A DNA stretch of 9,595 nt from Verrucomicrobiota bacterium. GTDB lineage: Bacteria > Verrucomicrobiota > Verrucomicrobiia > Opitutales > UBA953. The notes under the pieces are model-generated. The model saw nothing but the letters and a program-made list of their open reading frames with translations, was not told the DNA's origin and searched no databases. The stretch covers positions 1-9,595 of the forward strand of contig SYID01000202.1 in NCBI GenBank assembly GCA_005798925.1. The letters are read 5' to 3'. Positions 6,264 through 9,595 of this stretch are shown one piece after another; the stretch's first letter is position 1, and every line of letters begins with the position of its first letter. A program made the position numbers and the translations under genes.

Positions 6264-7496
6264 ATGAGCATCCTCTCCCGTCTGCGGCGCAGGCTTGGTC
6301 TTGGGCAGACCCTTCTCCTCGGCGGAGTGGAAATTTCCCTTCCAGCGGAGCATCTCCTGCCGCGGTACATGTCCAAGCATGCCAGGTACGACCGATTCCT
6401 CCCGCATCTCGTCCGGCACTTGAAAGACGGGGATCTCATCGTCGACGTGGGAGCCAACTGCGGCGACACCTATGCGGCCATGTGCGCTGCCCGTCCGGGC
6501 GCGAAGTTCATCTGTCTCGAGCCGGATCCGGGCTTCTTCCGCTTCCTCGCCGCCAACGCGGCCCGCGTGGCGCAGGCGCACGCGGCCCCGAAACCGACGC
6601 TGCTGCCGTACATGGTCGGGGAACCCGGCGCTAAGAAATCGCTATCCGGCGGCGGTGGGACGAGGAAAAGCCTCGATGCCGCCGACGGGGTCAGCACCAA
6701 GTCCCTCGATGACATCCTGCGCGATGCCGACCAAAGGAAGCCGAGGCTGATCAAATCCGATGTCGACGGGTATGATCATGACGTCCTCCGCTCCGGCCTC
6801 CGGACAATCTCAGCGCAACGACCGCTGCTCTTCTTCGAGTGCCAATGCGACCAGCAGGGACAACTGGATGCTTACCGCGAGATCCTCGCCGCCTTGGAGG
6901 GGCTCGGTTACACGTCTTGGACGGTCTTTGATAACTACGGCGGCGTGCTGCTTCATGACGTGGGTCGAGCGCACGTGGAGCAGTTGCTGGCATACGTGTG
7001 GTCCCAGCGATCCGAAGGAGGCACTCGTACGATGTGGTATCTCGATGTGCTGGCCGGAGCCGCCGACGATGCGCCGATGGTGCGGGAAGCCATCCGGAGT
7101 TTTTTTGGGCTGACGGCGTCTGACTTGAGACGACGGTCGCAAGTCAGCGGAGAAAGCACTGCGGTCAGGCCTGCCGGGCAACGGCGGTGTTGCCTGCCCG
7201 CACGCGAGGGGAACAGGCACACCGCAGGACAGGCGGCCGGCCTTGATTATCTTGCCATGTTTAGACGCCCTCAATTAGGGTCTTCGAACACGTCGCTTCG
7301 CCTCCGGCGGCCGTTGCCCCCTGTCGTCAGCCTTCAAAGTAGTATGTCGCACTTCTGGAAATCACTCGGACTAACCTCCTCGTCGGCTTCGCGCGCCAAG
7401 ACTCCGCTCCTCCTCGCGGCATCCAGGGAATTCGTCGCTGCTCCGGTCGATTTTCCCGCCGCCACGGTCGCCTCATGGGTGCCCAGCTCCCGATGA
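6264..7496 (+). CDS. FkbM family methyltransferase 3 with doubtful 3' extension
   Basis: The open frame is 410 codons, but only residues 1 to about 281 look like a protein of this family. Motif I is IVDVGANCGDTYA (59-71), then CLEPDPGFF (84-92), the signature LIKSDVDGYDHDVL (162-175) and LLFFECQC (188-195), so it is a SAM-dependent FkbM methyltransferase, probably acting on a glycan in the cytoplasm. GGAG (6256-6259) is a reasonable ribosome binding site four bases before the ATG. A run of seven T (7100-7106) encodes the Ser-Phe-Phe at 279-281. Shifting the frame by one base either way there gives a stop at 7111-7113 or 7121-7123, close to the expected family end. The unshifted frame continues about 128 residues with low-quality, Arg/Ser/Pro-rich sequence and AGA, AGG, TTA and CTA codons. 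The frame's stop overlaps the ATG at 7493 (ATGA). A frameshift, a sequencing error or a real fused tail are all possible. Confidence 0.83.
   Translation: MSILSRLRRRLGLGQTLLLGGVEISLPAEHLLPRYMSKHARYDRFLPHLVRHLKDGDLIVDVGANCGDTYAAMCAARPGAKFICLEPDPGFFRFLAANAARVAQAHAAPKPTLLPYMVGEPGAKKSLSGGGGTRKSLDAADGVSTKSLDDILRDADQRKPRLIKSDVDGYDHDVLRSGLRTISAQRPLLFFECQCDQQGQLDAYREILAALEGLGYTSWTVFDNYGGVLLHDVGRAHVEQLLAYVWSQRSEGGTRTMWYLDVLAGAADDAPMVREAIRSFFGLTASDLRRRSQVSGESTAVRPAGQRRCCLPAREGNRHTAGQAAGLDYLAMFRRPQLGSSNTSLRLRRPLPPVVSLQSSMSHFWKSLGLTSSSASRAKTPLLLAASREFVAAPVDFPAATVASWVPSSR
7124..7474. other. Probable non-coding stretch between FkbM 3 and FkbM 4
   Basis: These ~350 bases are open in the FkbM 3 frame but show no domain and no sustained codon bias. 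They hold a short hairpin, GGCAAC (7177-7182) with GTTGCC (7189-7194) around a six-base loop and no T-run after it, and a weak four-base inverted repeat CCCT/AGGG (7268-7280). The part around 7243-7280 is AT-richer than the surroundings and could hold the FkbM 4 promoter, though no good -35/-10 pair is visible. I see no RNA gene or mobile element. Confidence 0.4.
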
Positions 7497-8311
7497 AGCT
7501 GCCCGCGTCCCTCTTCGAATGGCTGCGTCCGGATCGGAAGCAGCGCAGCCTCGCCCGCCAGGCCTTGGAAGTTCGTTCCGTCGAGCCAGCCGCTTTCGGC
7601 GAGTGCTTGGTCGGCGACGAGCGGCTCGAGCTGCTGGCCGCCTTGATCGGCCGGGTCCCTGAGCTGCGCCGGCCGGAATTCCTGGCAGAGGTCGGCTACT
7701 CCCGCTCGCAGCTGATGCAGGACCTCTTCGTGCTCTCGGAGCTCGGCACGCGACGTGAAGCCGGATTTTTCGTCGAATTCGGCGCCGCGGACGGCGTCGC
7801 GCTCAGCAACAGTTGGTTGCTGGAGAAACGGCTCGGATGGAAGGGCATCCTGGCGGAGCCGGCGCGTTGCTGGCATGCTTCGCTGGCGAGAAACCGCGGT
7901 TGTGCCATCGACACCGAGTGCGTCTGGTCGAAGTCAGGAGAACGGCTGGACTTCGACGAGGTCGACATCGGCGAGTTCTCCACGCTGAGCGATTTCGCCC
8001 AAGCCGACGGCCACGCGCAGGCCAGGGCGGCGAAGCGCCGTTACCAGGTGCCCACCGTCTCGCTGAACGACCTCCTTCGCCGGCACGGCGCCCCCGCCGA
8101 GCCGGACTACCTATCCATCGACACGGAAGGCAGCGAGTTCGCCATCCTGCAGGAACTCGATTTCACCCGTTTCCATTTCAAGGTCATCACCTGTGAGCAT
8201 AATCACACGCCCATGCGGGAGCCGATCCGCCGGCTGCTTGAGTCGGCGGGATATCAGCGGAGGCACGAGAAACTCTCGCGTTTCGATGATTGGTATGTCC
8301 GCGTCCGGTGA
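7493..8311 (+). CDS. FkbM family methyltransferase 4
   Basis: A 272-residue SAM-dependent methyltransferase from ATG 7493, whose protein begins MKLPASLFEWL. ATG 7475, six codons earlier in frame, is an alternative. Neither has a Shine-Dalgarno sequence, and 7493 sits in an ATGA overlap with the end of the preceding open frame. Numbered from 7475, the motifs are SQLMQDLFVL (78-87), motif I GFFVEFGAADGVALSNS (97-113), LAEPARCW (127-133), the family signature DYLSIDTEGSEFAIL (211-225), VITCEHNH (237-244) and a C-terminal DDWYV (271-275). The QDLFVL plus EFGAADG arrangement marks an FkbM subgroup distinct from the other three in this window. There is no signal peptide, so it is cytoplasmic. It converges on the GT2 gene, with 17 bases between the two stop codons. 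The likely role is O-methylation of a glycan residue, inferred from family and context. Confidence 0.88.
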   Translation: MKLPASLFEWLRPDRKQRSLARQALEVRSVEPAAFGECLVGDERLELLAALIGRVPELRRPEFLAEVGYSRSQLMQDLFVLSELGTRREAGFFVEFGAADGVALSNSWLLEKRLGWKGILAEPARCWHASLARNRGCAIDTECVWSKSGERLDFDEVDIGEFSTLSDFAQADGHAQARAAKRRYQVPTVSLNDLLRRHGAPAEPDYLSIDTEGSEFAILQELDFTRFHFKVITCEHNHTPMREPIRRLLESAGYQRRHEKLSRFDDWYVRVR

Positions 8312-8343
8312 CCGCGGCCTGTCCGTCCTCAGCCGCCGCGGTC
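8310..8343. terminator. Candidate bidirectional stem-loop between convergent genes
   Basis: GACCGCGGC (8310-8318) and GCCGCGGTC (8335-8343) form a perfect 9-bp GC-rich stem with a 16-base loop. The stem-loop spans both stop codons (8309-8311 plus strand, 8329-8331 minus strand), the expected place for a shared terminator. No T-run follows on either side, so it would be a non-canonical or Rho-assisted terminator. It could also be chance in GC-rich DNA. Confidence 0.35.
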
Positions 8344-9297
8344 CGCCCGCCGTTCATGCCGCCGTCGCAATGCCTGGTGCCGTCGCCGCAGATTCCGGAA
8401 GTAAGCAGACAGCGGGAGCAGGGCGAACCGGATCTTTTCGCTGATGAGCGATCCGACCCGCTCGTGGCTGCGGACAAGCCCTCGATCGTCACCGGTCGTA
8501 ATGCGGGTCACGCCGAGCTCGGGGTCGGCGGACAACAGCCGCCGAAAGTCTGCGACCCTGGCGGCCATCGGGCGACATGCCTCGCATTCGCCGGCGTAGC
8601 GGGATACGTCGGCGCTTTTCTGTCCCTTGCGGAAGTAGAAGGCGCCGAGCTGCCGGTCGATATGGATCAGCTCCTCGTGCTGCGCGAAGCGTCTCCACAG
8701 GTCCCAGTCTCCCGCTAGTTTGAAAGAAGCATCGACCCCGCCCACCTTGTCCCAGAGCCGCTTCCGCCAAAAAGTGCTTTCCTGCTGAAGGTAAGGCCAG
8801 TGGCGTCCGTTGGCCATTCCGGCGGCAAGGATCTGCCGGGGGAAGAAGGTGCGCCGGTCGGTCCACTTGAAGCGCCCGAACTCATCGAACGCAGTGGACC
8901 AGCCCGTCAGCCATTGCACCTCCGGGAATTCCGCACCCACGCGGCTGACATGGGCCAGACAACCTTGCCAGATGACGTCATCTGCGTTGCACCACCCCAT
9001 GAGGGCGTCTTCCGGCACCCGCATCTGGTCGAATCCGGCCCGAATCCCTTCATACATCCCCCCGTCGCGCCTGGAATCGAAGCTGAACTCGATTTCGCAA
9101 GGCAGCTGAGCCTTCAATAGCGCCAGTCGCTTTTGCCAGGCCGCGAGTTTTTCGAGGGTCCCGTCGGTCGAGCCGCCGTCCTGTACGTGATAGCGGATGG
9201 CGATGCCCCCTTCCTGCGAAAGCACGCCCCAGATCGTCTTGTCGATGGTGGCGGCCGAATTCAGGCAGGGTGTCAGCAGATAGATGCGCGGGGTCAT
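8329..9297 (-). CDS. Glycosyltransferase family 2
   Basis: A 322-residue GT-A fold glycosyltransferase, expected to add a sugar from a nucleotide-sugar donor to a growing glycan on the cytoplasmic face of the membrane. The N-terminus IYLLTPCLNSAATIDKTI (5-22) is the typical first strand and helix. QDGGSTDGT (39-47) is the nucleotide-binding loop, DGGMYEGIRAGF (78-89) follows, and WCNADD (102-107) is the DxD-like metal site. QQESTFWRK (171-179) and AGDWDLWRRF (195-204) form the acceptor side with the probable catalytic acid. The C-terminus is a very basic tail with two RRRH blocks (from about 304), which may help membrane association. The start is set at MTPRIY. The frame is open for 84 more codons upstream, but that part is Arg/Pro-rich and is the antisense of the next gene. 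The start has no Shine-Dalgarno sequence. It lies 50 bp downstream of the partial GT25-like gene on the same strand, so the two are probably cotranscribed. Confidence 0.92.
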   Translation of the reverse strand: MTPRIYLLTPCLNSAATIDKTIWGVLSQEGGIAIRYHVQDGGSTDGTLEKLAAWQKRLALLKAQLPCEIEFSFDSRRDGGMYEGIRAGFDQMRVPEDALMGWCNADDVIWQGCLAHVSRVGAEFPEVQWLTGWSTAFDEFGRFKWTDRRTFFPRQILAAGMANGRHWPYLQQESTFWRKRLWDKVGGVDASFKLAGDWDLWRRFAQHEELIHIDRQLGAFYFRKGQKSADVSRYAGECEACRPMAARVADFRRLLSADPELGVTRITTGDDRGLVRSHERVGSLISEKIRFALLPLSAYFRNLRRRHQALRRRHERRADRGG

Positions 9298-9347
9298 TTG
9301 CGGGCACAGCCTAGGTTTGCGTATCTGGGAGGAGGGCCGACCATCGT

Positions 9348-9595
9348 TCAACGAAGAAAGCCTTCGGCCAGGCCGTTCCCGAAACGGCGGATCTCCTTGC
9401 CCGCGCGCGAGAGGAATAGCCGGAGGGCGCGCCGGACGGGAAGGGTGCGGTCGTCGCGGTCGGCGTAGCCGATGGAGGTGGTGGCGGACACGGGCGCGAG
9501 GATGACGGGCAGCGGCCGGACGCCGCGGACGCGCAGGCCGGTCTCCCATGGCCGGTCGAGCGCGTGGTCGACCTGTTCGGTGATCGGGCGCATCG
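9348..9595 (-). CDS. Probable glycosyltransferase family 25, C-terminal part
   Basis: The last ~82 codons of a minus-strand gene whose 5' part lies beyond the right edge. The visible protein contains ITEQVDHALDRPWETGLRV, then GVRPLPV and a basic tail. This is the pattern expected near the C-terminus of GT25 (LPS-type) glycosyltransferases, where a VDHxLD-like segment precedes a hydrophobic P-x-P-V strand. The donor site and active centre are not in view, so the assignment rests on this short region and on the adjacent GT2. The ATG at 9593 is internal, not the real start. It ends 50 bp before the GT2 start, which suggests a common operon. Confidence 0.55.
   Translation of the reverse strand, partial: MRPITEQVDHALDRPWETGLRVRGVRPLPVILAPVSATTSIGYADRDDRTLPVRRALRLFLSRAGKEIRRFGNGLAEGFLR

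Noticed and set aside
7243..7281. Possible promoter for FkbM 4 in the AT-richer patch (TTGCCA, TAGGGT)
   Set aside because: The -10 candidate matches three of six bases and would leave a leader of nearly 190 bases. Not convincing.
9298..9549. 84-codon upstream extension of the GT2 gene
   Set aside because: The extension is Arg/Pro/His-rich and overlaps the GT25-like gene in another frame. The glycosyltransferase fold starts naturally at the ATG at 9297.

Overview
The window is high-GC DNA (most codons end in G or C) that looks like part of a surface-polysaccharide or glycan biosynthesis locus from a Gram-negative bacterium. The best guess for the host is Verrucomicrobiota, possibly Opitutaceae-like. 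That is an inference from the secreted DUF4838 protein beside a phosphoglycosyl transferase, the many FkbM methyltransferases, the rarity of Shine-Dalgarno sites, and intergenic palindromes. No rRNA or marker gene confirms it. I see no tRNA, rRNA, transposase or CRISPR array.

Layout. Positions 1-232 are non-coding and rich in repeats: a 21-bp palindrome, an imperfect hairpin, a 7-bp tandem repeat carrying TATACT hexamers, and a perfect 26-bp palindrome that ends at the base before the first start codon. Next come two plus-strand genes overlapping by one base: a secreted DUF4838 protein (233-2554) and a PglC-like phosphoglycosyl transferase (2554-3150). FkbM methyltransferase 1 follows (3203-3964). 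Its stop codon abuts the stop codon of a minus-strand Gfo/Idh/MocA oxidoreductase (3965-5062). Three more plus-strand FkbM-type methyltransferases follow (about 5170-6087, 6264 to 7113/7496, and about 7493-8311). The right end is a minus-strand pair: a family 2 glycosyltransferase (8329-9297), and upstream of it the C-terminus of a probable family 25 glycosyltransferase that runs off the edge (9348-9595).

How the genes may work together (inference). The phosphoglycosyl transferase would load the first sugar phosphate onto a polyprenyl carrier. The GT2 and GT25 enzymes would extend the glycan, and the oxidoreductase would make or modify a nucleotide-sugar precursor. The four divergent FkbM enzymes could O-methylate different positions or different residues. 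The exported DUF4838 protein may trim or bind the product outside the cytoplasm. Flippase, polymerase and export genes are not in the window.

The points most worth a second look are four FkbM enzymes with four different motif I sequences, the palindrome abutting the first start codon, the heptad repeat that duplicates -10-like hexamers, and a T7 run at the natural end of FkbM 3 beyond which the open frame looks non-coding.
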